DNA from: Colwellia sp. 75C3
GTDB taxonomy: Bacteria > Pseudomonadota > Gammaproteobacteria > Enterobacterales > Alteromonadaceae
Direction of reading: 5' to 3'
Assembly: GCF_002836255.1 (NCBI RefSeq)
Contig: NZ_PJAU01000059.1
Coordinates: 248,001-312,000, forward strand
Length of the DNA: 64,000 nt
The position numbers were made by a program, and so were the translations under genes. Below the pieces are notes generated by a model that worked only from the letters and a program-made list of their open reading frames with translations, ran no database searches and had not been told where the DNA came from. Position 1 is the first letter of the stretch. Every line of letters starts with the position of its first letter. Positions 45,231 through 53,245 of the stretch are shown here, one piece after another.

Positions 45231-46142
45231 ATGTTAAATTTTTTACCTGCCAAATTGATCGGTTTTTTATCCTTCTCCCTTTATATCCTTAATACACTAT
45301 TTTGGCTGATGCCTATTTTAGTGTTTTCTCTATTTAAAGCTTTAATTCCATTAAACTTCTCTAAAAAGATCTTTAGTTACTTACTTGATTTGATGGCAAG
45401 TAATTGGGTGGCTACCAATAGCCTGATTCAAAAAATATTCACCAAAACCACTATTGTGGTGACCGGATTAGAAGCGCTTAAAATTAACGACTGGTATTTA
45501 GTGTTAGCAAATCACCAAAGCTGGGTTGATATAGTGGTATTACAACGAGCTTTACATGGAAATATTCCGTTTTTAAAATTCTTCCTAAAAAAAGAACTGA
45601 TTTATGTACCGCTGCTGGGCTTGGCTTGGTGGGCACTCGATTTTCCTTTTATGAAGCGATACAGCCAAGCTTTTTTGAAGAAAAACCCTCACTTACGTGG
45701 CAAAGATTTAGAAACAACCCGAAATGCCTGTGCTAAGTTTAAGCACAAGCCCGTTAGTGTGATGAATTTTATTGAAGGCACACGTTTTACGCAAAAAAAG
45801 CATGACCAACAAGATTCTCCTTTCCAACATATGTTGAAGCCTAAATCAGGTGGAATTTCTTTTGTGTTGGATGCCATGGGTGAGCATTTAACTAAAATTG
45901 TTGATGTGACTATTTATTATCCGGACGGTATCCCAAACTTTAGTGATTTTGTTTATGGGCAAGTGGAAAGGGTACACATTGATATTCAAACCTTCGATAT
46001 TGCCAGTGAACTGGGTCATATCGATTTTTTAGATCGTAATGATAGAGTTGCTTTTCAAAAATGGTTAACCCAATTTTGGCATGATAAAGATGCCCGACTT
46101 GAAAAAATGAGATTGCAACATACTATTCCAAATGAGAAATAA
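45231..46142 (+). CDS. PlsC-family acyltransferase, YihG-like
   Basis: This 303-aa membrane acyltransferase has an N-terminal hydrophobic region at about residues 10-45. The HX4D catalytic motif is in ANHQSWVDIVVLQ, the substrate-binding FLKKELIYVPLLGLAWWALDFPFMKR segment follows (acceptor block), then the MNFIEGTRFT glycerophosphate block and a PKSGGISFVLDAMGE block. E. coli YihG (310 aa) has the same layout. It likely transfers a fatty acyl chain to the sn-2 position of lysophosphatidate or a related acceptor. It is first of a three-gene rightward group with the channel and Mpo1-like genes. Confidence 0.9.
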   Translation: MLNFLPAKLIGFLSFSLYILNTLFWLMPILVFSLFKALIPLNFSKKIFSYLLDLMASNWVATNSLIQKIFTKTTIVVTGLEALKINDWYLVLANHQSWVDIVVLQRALHGNIPFLKFFLKKELIYVPLLGLAWWALDFPFMKRYSQAFLKKNPHLRGKDLETTRNACAKFKHKPVSVMNFIEGTRFTQKKHDQQDSPFQHMLKPKSGGISFVLDAMGEHLTKIVDVTIYYPDGIPNFSDFVYGQVERVHIDIQTFDIASELGHIDFLDRNDRVAFQKWLTQFWHDKDARLEKMRLQHTIPNEK

Positions 46143-46202
46143 TCGTTAACATTGGAAGTTACTAAGTTAACTCGCTTGCCGATAAGATGACAGGAGAACT
46201 AT

Positions 46203-47456
46203 ATGAATGAACTGATCAGTATTTGGTTAAGCGAACAAGGTCTTAAATCGCAATATATAGCTAGTAGCGCTATTGCAATTGGTGTAAGTTTAATCTTTTT
46301 GATTGCCAGCCTAAGTTATTACCTAGCTAAACATCAACTGTTAAACTTGATGAACAAGCTTATTATTAATAGCAAAAACACCTGGGATGATGCGTTGATG
46401 GAGCATAGCGTGCTCAGTCGAATGACCTTGTTATTACCCTTTGTTTTAATACTCTTTTTAACACCCCTTATGTTAGAAACCAGTAGTATCTCAAGTACTC
46501 TACTTATTCTAGTAAGTAAGGTACTGCTTACCTTTCAAATTTCACGTTGCATCAGCGCCTTACTTAACGTGAGTAGAAGCATATATCACGAAAGTGCCCA
46601 ACAACGATTTTTACCCTTAAACGCTATTATTCAAATCTTTAAATTAGCATTGTATTTAGTGGCTGGTATTGTCATCGTTTCGCTTATTATTAATCGTTCA
46701 CCTGTTTATCTATTAAGTGGTTTAGGTGCCTTGACCGCGGTTTTATTGTTGGTTTTTCAAGATACCATTAAAGGCTTGGTCGCTAGTATTCAAATTTCAG
46801 CGAATAGGATGGTCGTTGCTGGCGATTGGGTTGAGTTACCTAAATATGGTGCTGATGGTGATGTGCTAGAAATAGGGTTAAGTACGGTAAAAATTGAGAA
46901 TTTTGATAAAACTATTACTACGGTGCCCACTTATGCACTGATTAGTGATTCTTTCAAAAACTGGCGCAATATGTACCATACGGGTGCGCGACGTATTAAA
47001 CGGACAATTATTATTGATATTGCCAGTATTGACTTTTACAGTGCTGAAAAAATAAACCAGCTCACTAACGCGCACTTATTACAAGATTACCTCAGTGAGA
47101 AAAAACAACAGCTCGCGATAAACGATCAAGATGAAAGCAGCGATGAAGCAGCTCAAACATTTAAATCGATGAATAGCCGACAACTGACTAATATAGGTAC
47201 GTTTCGTGCTTATATAACTAAGTACCTAAAACAAAACCCGCTAATTCGTGATGATTTAACCTGTATGGTTAGGCAACTAACAGCCACTCAGACCGGTTTA
47301 CCACTTGAAATATACTGCTTTGCCAATACTACTGATTGGTTAGCTTATGAGGCTATTCAAGCGGATATATTTGATCATCTTTTTGCTATTGCGCCACAGT
47401 TTGATTTACGTGTTTTTCAACATCCAAGCGGCCACGATTGGCAACAACATTCATAA
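46203..47456 (+). CDS. Mechanosensitive channel of the MscS/YbdG family
   Basis: This 417-aa inner-membrane channel has about five membrane segments in the first 180 residues. The MscS pore/beta-domain region follows: LLSGLGALTAVLLLVFQDTIKGLVASIQISANRM, with VVAGDWVELP. The segment YGADGDVLEIGLSTVKIENFDKTITTVPTYAL with FKNWRNM is characteristic of YbdG-type channels (MscM), which have a longer C-terminal soluble domain. It opens under membrane tension to release solutes. An AGGAGAA ribosome-binding site precedes the ATG, 60 bp after the acyltransferase gene. Confidence 0.92.
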   Translation: MNELISIWLSEQGLKSQYIASSAIAIGVSLIFLIASLSYYLAKHQLLNLMNKLIINSKNTWDDALMEHSVLSRMTLLLPFVLILFLTPLMLETSSISSTLLILVSKVLLTFQISRCISALLNVSRSIYHESAQQRFLPLNAIIQIFKLALYLVAGIVIVSLIINRSPVYLLSGLGALTAVLLLVFQDTIKGLVASIQISANRMVVAGDWVELPKYGADGDVLEIGLSTVKIENFDKTITTVPTYALISDSFKNWRNMYHTGARRIKRTIIIDIASIDFYSAEKINQLTNAHLLQDYLSEKKQQLAINDQDESSDEAAQTFKSMNSRQLTNIGTFRAYITKYLKQNPLIRDDLTCMVRQLTATQTGLPLEIYCFANTTDWLAYEAIQADIFDHLFAIAPQFDLRVFQHPSGHDWQQHS

Positions 47457-47470
47457 CAAAGAGTATTAAA

Positions 47471-48022
47471 ATGAAGTCAATTGAAGAACAATTAGCACGA
47501 TATAAAAGTGTGCACTTAAATCAAAAAAATATTAATACCCATTTTATTGGCGTGCCTTTAATCGTATTTGCGGTAACGCTGATGTTGAGTACTATTGCTT
47601 TTGAAATAATGATGGATGACATATTTAGTACGCCATTTATGCTGCATTTCACTTTAGCCATGATCATTTTTGCCGTCATAGCGATTTATTATATCGCTTT
47701 GCATCGCTTATTAGCGTTGGGCATGCTGGCTTATATCTTAGTTAATTTGTTTGCCGCACAATTATTTAGTGACACAGCTGGCGTGATGTATATCGCGGTA
47801 GGAATATTTATCATTGGCTGGATTATTCAGTTTATTGGTCATTATTATGAAAAAGCTAAACCTGCTTTTGTCGATGATTTAAGCCAGTTTCTCATTGGGC
47901 CATTATTCTTAATGGCTGAGATATACTTTATGTTAGGTTTAGAGCCGGTATTAAAAGCGCGTGTTACCTCGCTAGCGGTAGAAAAGCGTAAAGCATTGGA
48001 AAAGAGAAATCGATCTAGATAG
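47471..48022 (+). CDS. DUF962/Mpo1-like membrane protein
   Basis: This 183-aa protein is read from ATG 47471, with AAAGAG upstream. A longer frame from TTG 47438 would overlap the channel gene and has no ribosome-binding site. It has four to five membrane helices and the DUF962 signature YKSVHLNQKNINTHFIGVPLIV near the N-terminus, plus GWIIQFIGHYYEKAKPAF with conserved histidine. The yeast family member Mpo1 is an iron-dependent dioxygenase of 2-hydroxy fatty acid alpha-oxidation. Conserved histidines fit such a role, but function here is inference. It lies 14 bp after the channel gene. Confidence 0.88.
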   Translation: MKSIEEQLARYKSVHLNQKNINTHFIGVPLIVFAVTLMLSTIAFEIMMDDIFSTPFMLHFTLAMIIFAVIAIYYIALHRLLALGMLAYILVNLFAAQLFSDTAGVMYIAVGIFIIGWIIQFIGHYYEKAKPAFVDDLSQFLIGPLFLMAEIYFMLGLEPVLKARVTSLAVEKRKALEKRNRSR

Positions 48023-48035
48023 CCTTCATTAGCTA

Positions 48036-48070
48036 CTATAAAAATATGGCTAACAATTTGTAGCCATATT
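48036..48070 (-). terminator. Terminator of tesB, between convergent genes
   Basis: A perfect 10-bp stem (48061-48070 with 48043-48052) and an 8-nt loop is followed leftward by TTTTATAG. Rightward the tract is poor, so it mainly serves tesB. Confidence 0.75.
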
Positions 48071-48083
48071 ACTAATACCCAAC

Positions 48084-48941
48084 TTATCTTTGTCTAATCA
48101 CGCCTTCTTGCATGGTTGAAGCGACTAATTGACCTTGTCGATCATATATTTGTCCTCTAACTAACCCTCGACCATTACTTGCAGATGGACTGTCCATACA
48201 ATAAAGCAACCAATCATCGAAGCGGAATGGACGATGAAACCACATGGCGTGATCTATAGTGGCAATTTGAAAGTTTGGTTGCCAATGACTGGCGCCATGA
48301 GGTAATAATGCGGTCGGTAAAAAATGGAAATCCGACGTATAAGCTAACATATAGGTGTGTATGCCCAGATCGTCAGGTAAATCACCGTTGGCTTTAATCC
48401 ACATTTGGCTAGCGGAATTGGTTGGTGCCGGCTTTAACCAGTTATATTGTTGCACCGGTCGTATATCAATTGGCATTTCGGCTAAAAATTTCTCACGCAA
48501 TGGCTCAGGTATATACTGTTGGTTAGCTTTTATATAATCAGTAAATGATGGTAGATCTTCTGGAGAAGCGACATCAGGCATGGTGTCTTGATGATCAAAA
48601 CCTGCTTCGGCATGTTGAAAAGATGCCGTCATGTAGAAAATAGCTTTGCCTTTTTGTACTGCTTGCACTCTGCGAGTACTGAAACTAGAGCCATCACGAA
48701 TCACTTCCACTTCATAAACAACGGGTAAGCTGGCATCACCGGGTCGTAAAAAATAAGAATGCAATGAATGAACAAAGCGATTAGCTGCTATTGTCTCTTG
48801 AGCAGCGGAAAGAGCTTGTCCCATAACTTGGCCGCCAAAAAGCGCTTTATAACCTAAATCTTGGCTTTGGCCTCGGTAGATACCTTGTTCAATAACTTCT
48901 AATTTCAATAACGCTGATAATTCATCCAATACACGTGACAT
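48084..48941 (-). CDS. tesB: Acyl-CoA thioesterase II
   Basis: This 285-aa double-hotdog thioesterase has LEVIEQGIYRGQSQDLGYKALFGGQVMGQAL at the start, split as GIYRGQSQD and FGGQVMGQAL. HSYFLRPGD and the second hotdog with LAYTSDFHFL, IDHAMWFHRPFRFDDWLLY and SASNGRGLVRGQIYDRQGQLVAS follow. The Asp, Thr/Ser and Gln positions of the TesB active site are in these blocks. It hydrolyses medium- and long-chain acyl-CoA. Length equals E. coli TesB (286 aa). Confidence 0.95.
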   Translation of the reverse strand: MSRVLDELSALLKLEVIEQGIYRGQSQDLGYKALFGGQVMGQALSAAQETIAANRFVHSLHSYFLRPGDASLPVVYEVEVIRDGSSFSTRRVQAVQKGKAIFYMTASFQHAEAGFDHQDTMPDVASPEDLPSFTDYIKANQQYIPEPLREKFLAEMPIDIRPVQQYNWLKPAPTNSASQMWIKANGDLPDDLGIHTYMLAYTSDFHFLPTALLPHGASHWQPNFQIATIDHAMWFHRPFRFDDWLLYCMDSPSASNGRGLVRGQIYDRQGQLVASTMQEGVIRQR

Positions 48942-49115
48942 TTTTTACCTTACTTATCAAAGACTATTTGGCTAAACACTGCTTAATTCGAAGAGGTTAG
49001 TGTAATCCCTATTGATGTTACATGCAAAGTAGGTTAAGTTTTGTTCAAAATAATATTAATAATAAAAACAATAAATATTTAAACCAAATCATAATTGGAT
49101 GGGGAAGTTAAAATT

Positions 49116-49373
49116 ATGGCTATAGCAATGCTAAGAGAAGATCTGCTGGAACGGCGAATGCCAACTCAGGGGAACTACGATGATTTATGGGAAGAGCTAA
49201 CGTTGGCACAGAAATTTGCGGCGAGTAGCTTAACGCAATTTGGTTATGAACTTAATTTTATTAGAGATTTCCATGATACTCATATAGCAGTATTAACCTG
49301 TAATGAGAATATCGCAGTGATCTCTAAAGGTGGAGAAATCAATACTCATCCAAATATTGAAATTCGACTTTAA
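49116..49373 (+). CDS. Small conserved hypothetical protein
   Basis: I recognise no domain in this 85-aa protein. ATG 49116 is chosen because GGGGAAG lies 8 nt upstream; the seven-codon extension to a TTG at 49095 would contain that site. The sequence has MLREDLLERRMPTQGNYDDLWEEL, LTQFGYELNFIRDFHDTHIAVLT and a basic end, and it looks like a compact alpha/beta cytoplasmic protein. It is followed by its own terminator, so it is a monocistronic gene ahead of yihI. Confidence 0.65.
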   Translation: MAIAMLREDLLERRMPTQGNYDDLWEELTLAQKFAASSLTQFGYELNFIRDFHDTHIAVLTCNENIAVISKGGEINTHPNIEIRL

Positions 49374-49387
49374 GCTAACAAGTTTGG

Positions 49388-49413
49388 AAAAAGCGTCTAT
49401 AGGCGCTTTTTTT
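49388..49413 (+). terminator. Terminator after the 85-aa hypothetical gene
   Basis: An 8-10 bp stem (49388-49397 with 49102-equivalent arm 49402-49411, one wobble) with a 4-nt loop flows into a T7 run ending at 49413. Confidence 0.88.
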
Positions 49414-49498
49414 GTGTCTTTTTTCTGCTTTTTAAGGTTTTTCACCTATTAATAACGTAAAATAGCCGCCATTAATTAGTAAAAAAGTAATTGTAACT

Positions 49499-50149
49499 AT
49501 GTCTCGTTCAAAAAAATCTAGAAAACCAGGTGGAGCACCGACAGCTAAGCCTAAGTTAAGTAAGCAAGAATTAGAAAAAGTTGAGAAGCGCTCCCGTAAA
49601 ACAACGGGTAAAGTGGCGGGAAATCGTCAAAAAGAAGCCCAGCCAGATCAAACTGAGAATAATCAGAAAAACGCTAATAAAGATCCGCGTCTTGGTAATA
49701 AAACACCTATCGTTTTAGGTAAATTAATTACTAAAGCTGAAAAAGATAAAGCAGAAAAAGCAAAACAAGTTAAAGCGAAACAAAAGAGCCTGAAATCAGC
49801 GCCTATTGCCGGTGTCCGTTTCGTTGAAAATACTGACGTTGAGTTATCTGAAAAACAAGAAATTTCTCCAGCAGCATTAACGCCAGAGCAAGAATTAGAT
49901 GCAATTGAGCAAGATGAAGCGTTGCAAACAATTTTAGCGAAGCAAGAAGACGATATCGCTTTAACTGAAGAAGAAGTTAACTACTACAATGACATGATGG
50001 ATCGTCATCAAGCATTATCAGCTGAATTAGGTCTTGATGACGAAGACGAATCTGATGAGAGTGATGAATCAAAAGACAGTGGCAGCGAAGATGACTTATG
50101 GGATAAGTTAGATGGTCATGACTTTTCAGATTTTGAAGATAAAGAGTAA
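49499..50149 (+). CDS. yihI: Der GTPase-activating protein YihI
   Basis: This 216-aa protein is highly charged with a basic, disordered N-terminus (MSRSKKSRKPGGAP) and the family core KDPRLGNKTPIVLG. The C-terminal helical part (PEQELDAIEQDEALQTILAKQ, YYNDMMDRHQALSAELGLDD) ends in a very acidic tail. YihI stimulates GTP hydrolysis by the ribosome-assembly GTPase Der. It is longer than the E. coli protein (169 aa), mainly through the Lys/Ala-rich middle and acidic tail. It forms an operon with the DUF2489 gene, 5 bp downstream, next to hemN, as in Vibrio and Shewanella. Confidence 0.92.
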   Translation: MSRSKKSRKPGGAPTAKPKLSKQELEKVEKRSRKTTGKVAGNRQKEAQPDQTENNQKNANKDPRLGNKTPIVLGKLITKAEKDKAEKAKQVKAKQKSLKSAPIAGVRFVENTDVELSEKQEISPAALTPEQELDAIEQDEALQTILAKQEDDIALTEEEVNYYNDMMDRHQALSAELGLDDEDESDESDESKDSGSEDDLWDKLDGHDFSDFEDKE

Positions 50150-50154
50150 TTTCA

Positions 50155-50649
50155 ATGAGTGATTTTTGGCTTTATGCTTTGTTGTTTGGCGGTATTATTG
50201 TACTGGCGCTAGCATTTTATGCCGGCAAGCTTTTAAAGCAAGTAGCACAGCAAAAAGATCAACAGGAAAAAGCTCAGATAGCCCAGCAACAAGCATTAAA
50301 TAAGCACGACAAAAAAATCTTCGATAGCGTGTTATTAATTACACGCGCTATGCAGCAAGAGCAATGTGAATTTGATGAAGGCTGCTGGCGCCTATCGGTA
50401 TTGTTGTCTTCATTGAAAACGTTGACGGAATTACCTGCGAAATTTCCGGGTATTTTTGGCTTATACGATGCGATTAAAGATCTTGCCATTCTAGATGGAC
50501 GTAAAACGCTAAGCAAAAAAGAACGTATGCGTGAAGATTATCAACGCATGACGGCGTTAAATAAAATGCATGATGAGATTGTTACTGACTTAGGTGAGCT
50601 TTATCAGTTTACTACAGAGCAACTTAGTAGCCTTACTACCCCTGCTTAA
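50155..50649 (+). CDS. DUF2489 membrane-anchored protein
   Basis: This 164-aa protein has one N-terminal membrane helix (about residues 5-25, LYALLFGGIIVLALAFYAGK). A Gln/Lys-rich coiled-coil follows, then the DUF2489 soluble domain: AMQQEQCEFDEGCWRLSVLLSSLK, FPGIFGLYDAIKDLAI and RKTLSKKERMREDYQRM. Function unknown. It is translated five bases after yihI. The association yihI-DUF2489-hemN is conserved in related genera and is part of why this family was recognised. Confidence 0.9.
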   Translation: MSDFWLYALLFGGIIVLALAFYAGKLLKQVAQQKDQQEKAQIAQQQALNKHDKKIFDSVLLITRAMQQEQCEFDEGCWRLSVLLSSLKTLTELPAKFPGIFGLYDAIKDLAILDGRKTLSKKERMREDYQRMTALNKMHDEIVTDLGELYQFTTEQLSSLTTPA

Positions 50650-50652
50650 ACT

Positions 50653-50710
50653 TATACCCATTACCATTCAAAGTGCTCTGAAACATGCATCTTGAATAGT
50701 AACGGGTATA
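50653..50710. repeat. Palindromic intergenic repeat (member 2 of a dispersed family)
   Basis: Two arms of about 20 bp (50653-50672 and 50691-50710) are imperfect inverted repeats with cores tataccc and gggtata around an 18-nt centre. The right arm matches 1588-1606 at 17 of 19 positions. It lies just after the DUF2489 stop and could act as a 3' hairpin. Confidence 0.65.
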
Positions 50711-50816
50711 TAATCCAATAACAGCGTTAATCGACTCTGTTATTGCGCTTGATCAATACCCTCAAATTGCAAAAGACTATAATGTTTTCGTTCACTAAAT
50801 AAAACGGTACGAAAAC

Positions 50817-52187
50817 ATGAAAGTAAGTCAATTTTTCGATAATAAGCTATTAAATAAATATAACACCAGCGGACCAAGATATACGTCTTATCCAACAGCG
50901 TTAGAATTTCATGATGATTTTAAACATGATGATTTTATTCAAGCGATAGAAAACTCGCAAAACCGCGAATTGTCACTTTACGTGCATATCCCATTTTGTC
51001 ACACGCTTTGTTATTACTGTGGTTGTAATAAAGTCGTTACTCGCCATCGTGACAAAGCAGATACTTACCTTGAATATTTAGCACAAGAAATTGCTCTACA
51101 AGCACCATTATTTGAAGAATACACCGTTAAGCAATTACATTGGGGTGGTGGTACACCAAGCTTTTTAACGCACCCACAAATCACAAAACTTGTTTCTTTA
51201 TTAAAAGAGAAATTTAATTTTTCTGATGAATTGGAAATGAGCATTGAAATAGACCCTCGTGAAATTGAGATGGACTTGGCTGAGCATTTATATTCACTCG
51301 GTTTCAATCGTTTGAGCTTAGGTGTTCAAGACCTTGATTTGAAAGTACAACAGGCTATTAACCGTGTCCAGTCTACAGAATTCATTGGTGACTTTATTCA
51401 GCATGCGAAAGCGGTTGGTTTTAAGTCTATTAATATTGATTTGATTTATGGTTTACCTCATCAAACACTTGAGAACTTTACTAAAACGTTAGTAAAAGCA
51501 CATGAGTGGGATGTTGACCGTATCTCTCTATTTAGCTACGCGCATATACCAAGCCGTTTTGCTGCACAACGAAAATTGCGCGATGAATGGTTACCTAATA
51601 CCGAAGAAAAATTCGCTTTAATGAAATTAGCGGTAGAAACGCTTTGTAACTTTGGTTACGACTTTATTGGTATGGATCATTTTGCGAAACCTAATGATGA
51701 GTTAGCGATAGCGCAAAGTGATGGTACTTTACATCGTAACTTCCAAGGTTACACCACTAAAGGCGGCTGTGATTTATTGGGACTAGGCGTATCATCAATT
51801 AGCTCTATTGGTAATAGCTTTAGCCAAAATATAAAAGATTTAAAAGAGTATTACCAAGCGATAACAGAAAAGCAGCATGCACAAATAAAAGGCGTAAGTT
51901 TATCTGAAGATGACATCTTACGTGGTGAAGTTATTCAGGAATTGATGTGTAATTTGTATCTAGACAAACAAATGATTAATACAAAATTTAGCATTAATTT
52001 TGATGACTATTTTGCTGAAGATTTACCGTTGTTAACGACGTTTATTGATGATGGTTTATTAGAAAACACAGAAAATTATATTAAAGTAGGTCAATCAGCT
52101 CGTTTATTGATCCGTATTATTTGTATGAGCTTTGATGCTTATATGAAGAAGCATATCAACCAGCAACGCTTTTCTAGAGTCATTTAA
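50817..52187 (+). CDS. hemN: Oxygen-independent coproporphyrinogen III oxidase
   Basis: This 456-aa radical-SAM enzyme converts coproporphyrinogen III to protoporphyrinogen IX without oxygen. Key features are the N-terminal KYNTSGPRYTSYPTA, the 4Fe-4S/SAM motif HIPFCHTLCYYCGCNK (CxxxCxxC), WGGGTPSFL, EIDPREIEMD and the C-terminal HemN domain from about residue 345. Length equals E. coli HemN (457 aa). The product supplies heme under low oxygen; the PrrBA-type redox regulators 2.5 kb downstream could be related functionally. Confidence 0.96.
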   Translation: MKVSQFFDNKLLNKYNTSGPRYTSYPTALEFHDDFKHDDFIQAIENSQNRELSLYVHIPFCHTLCYYCGCNKVVTRHRDKADTYLEYLAQEIALQAPLFEEYTVKQLHWGGGTPSFLTHPQITKLVSLLKEKFNFSDELEMSIEIDPREIEMDLAEHLYSLGFNRLSLGVQDLDLKVQQAINRVQSTEFIGDFIQHAKAVGFKSINIDLIYGLPHQTLENFTKTLVKAHEWDVDRISLFSYAHIPSRFAAQRKLRDEWLPNTEEKFALMKLAVETLCNFGYDFIGMDHFAKPNDELAIAQSDGTLHRNFQGYTTKGGCDLLGLGVSSISSIGNSFSQNIKDLKEYYQAITEKQHAQIKGVSLSEDDILRGEVIQELMCNLYLDKQMINTKFSINFDDYFAEDLPLLTTFIDDGLLENTENYIKVGQSARLLIRIICMSFDAYMKKHINQQRFSRVI

Positions 52188-52248
52188 TTAATCGTTAATT
52201 TTTTATATGACGCTTAATTTATTAGGTTAGCTTGTTAATGGTATTTAT

Positions 52249-52270
52249 CCCCGAATGTTCAAGTTCGGGG
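52249..52270. terminator. GC-rich hairpin between convergent hemN and rmf
   Basis: A perfect 7-bp stem (52249-52255 with 52264-52270), four pairs being G-C, encloses an 8-nt loop. It lies 61 bp after hemN and 22 bp after the rmf stop. Neither side has a full T-tract, so it may serve as a 3' stabilising or weak bidirectional terminator. Confidence 0.6.
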
Positions 52271-52291
52271 GTTAAAACAGCTTGATAATTG

Positions 52292-52465
52292 CTATCTAAA
52301 TAGTCCTAAATTTCTATCACCGATGGCCTCTCGCCAACCGCCCAACCACTCTGACTTAGCATCAGTATTTTGATAAGGGCACTGTTCCTTAGTTTTACCA
52401 CCAAGGCCAGCTTGATATCCATTAGAATGCGCTCTACCCAATTTATCTCTTTTTTGTCTTTTCAT
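52292..52465 (-). CDS. rmf: Ribosome modulation factor
   Basis: This 57-aa basic protein is found by translating the leftward strand from ATG 52465 to TAG 52292. It matches the RMF family end to end: MKRQKRDKLGRAHSNGYQAG, then KEQCPYQ and SEWLGGWREAIGDR. E. coli RMF is 55 aa with the same blocks. RMF binds the 30S/70S ribosome near the anti-Shine-Dalgarno region and pairs ribosomes into inactive 100S dimers in stationary phase. A strong ribosome-binding site (GAGGTGGAG) precedes the ATG. The gene is below the length limit of many ORF screens. Confidence 0.95.
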   Translation of the reverse strand: MKRQKRDKLGRAHSNGYQAGLGGKTKEQCPYQNTDAKSEWLGGWREAIGDRNLGLFR

Positions 52466-52896
52466 TTACTCCACCTCATAAACACCTCGTAATTGTCTTA
52501 TAAATCAATTAATAAACAAAATTAGAATCACTCGTTTAACTTAGATCATCTTATTACTTAATACTACAGAGTGGTCGATTCTCGAATTTTACATTAATTT
52601 TTATGGTATGAAATTTCATCAATCGACGAGTCATTTAAGAGGATTTATTGAGGTGATGCAAGGGAAAAAATGTAATTTTAAAGAGGATATAATATTCCGG
52701 AAAAAGGATAACCTGTGGACAAATTTTAACCGTAAAAGTTTTTTTTGGCAAAACAACTTGTTAGCATTAAATTAACGTAAAATGTTATTGCTAGAGGTAA
52801 TAACTATGCTGGTTTTATAGACAAATTAGTTCTAAAGAAAGAACGTGCCACTGCGGGGGAAATGTTAATTACAAACGTTAGTTGAGAACTCAGTAA
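52466..52896. other. 431-bp intergenic region upstream of rmf
   Basis: This A+T-rich region must hold the rmf promoter on the leftward strand. It contains a 55-codon rightward ORF at 52608-52775 with no ribosome-binding site and no recognisable family, which I do not call as a gene. The end of the region overlaps the 3' side of the DUF3820 gene. No RNA gene or clear hairpin was seen. Confidence 0.5.
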
Positions 52897-53115
52897 TTAA
52901 CTCTGCAATAAAGGTTGTAGCATACCTTCTAAACCATTTAGTTTTACCTCATACATTAAGGCTAACTGTTGTCCTAATTTGCCTTCGGGAAAACCTTTGC
53001 TGTGAAACCATACCAAATAAGGTTCAGGCAGCTGTAATAGTTTTCTTCCTGCATATTTACCAAAAGGCATGGTTTGATTAATTGCTTCAATAAGTGCTTG
53101 TTGATCGTTTAACAA
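52897..53115 (-). CDS. DUF3820 family protein
   Basis: This 72-aa protein matches DUF3820 over most of its length: MPFGKYAGRKLLQLPEPYLVWFHSKGFPEGKLGQ is the family signature (here read as MPFGKYAGRKLL and PEPYLVWFHSKGFPEGK), followed by LNGLEGMLQPL. These small proteins are also found fused to the C-terminus of exonucleases, where they may contact DNA, but their own function is not known. It is a single leftward gene. Confidence 0.9.
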   Translation of the reverse strand: MLNDQQALIEAINQTMPFGKYAGRKLLQLPEPYLVWFHSKGFPEGKLGQQLALMYEVKLNGLEGMLQPLLQS

Positions 53116-53245
53116 ATTAAGTCCGTGCTTGTCATATTAGTGACATATTTACGTCACAAAATCTTCATTAGTGCTCATTATACTGCTCCTATCTTAAAAG
53201 GTTAACAACTCAGTGTTAATCGCGTTAATAAATTTAGGGATGAAT

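Noticed and set aside
52608-52775. 55-codon rightward ORF between rmf and the DUF3820 gene
   Set aside because: No ribosome-binding site, no recognisable family, and this length arises by chance in A+T-rich DNA. Conservation would be needed to revive it.
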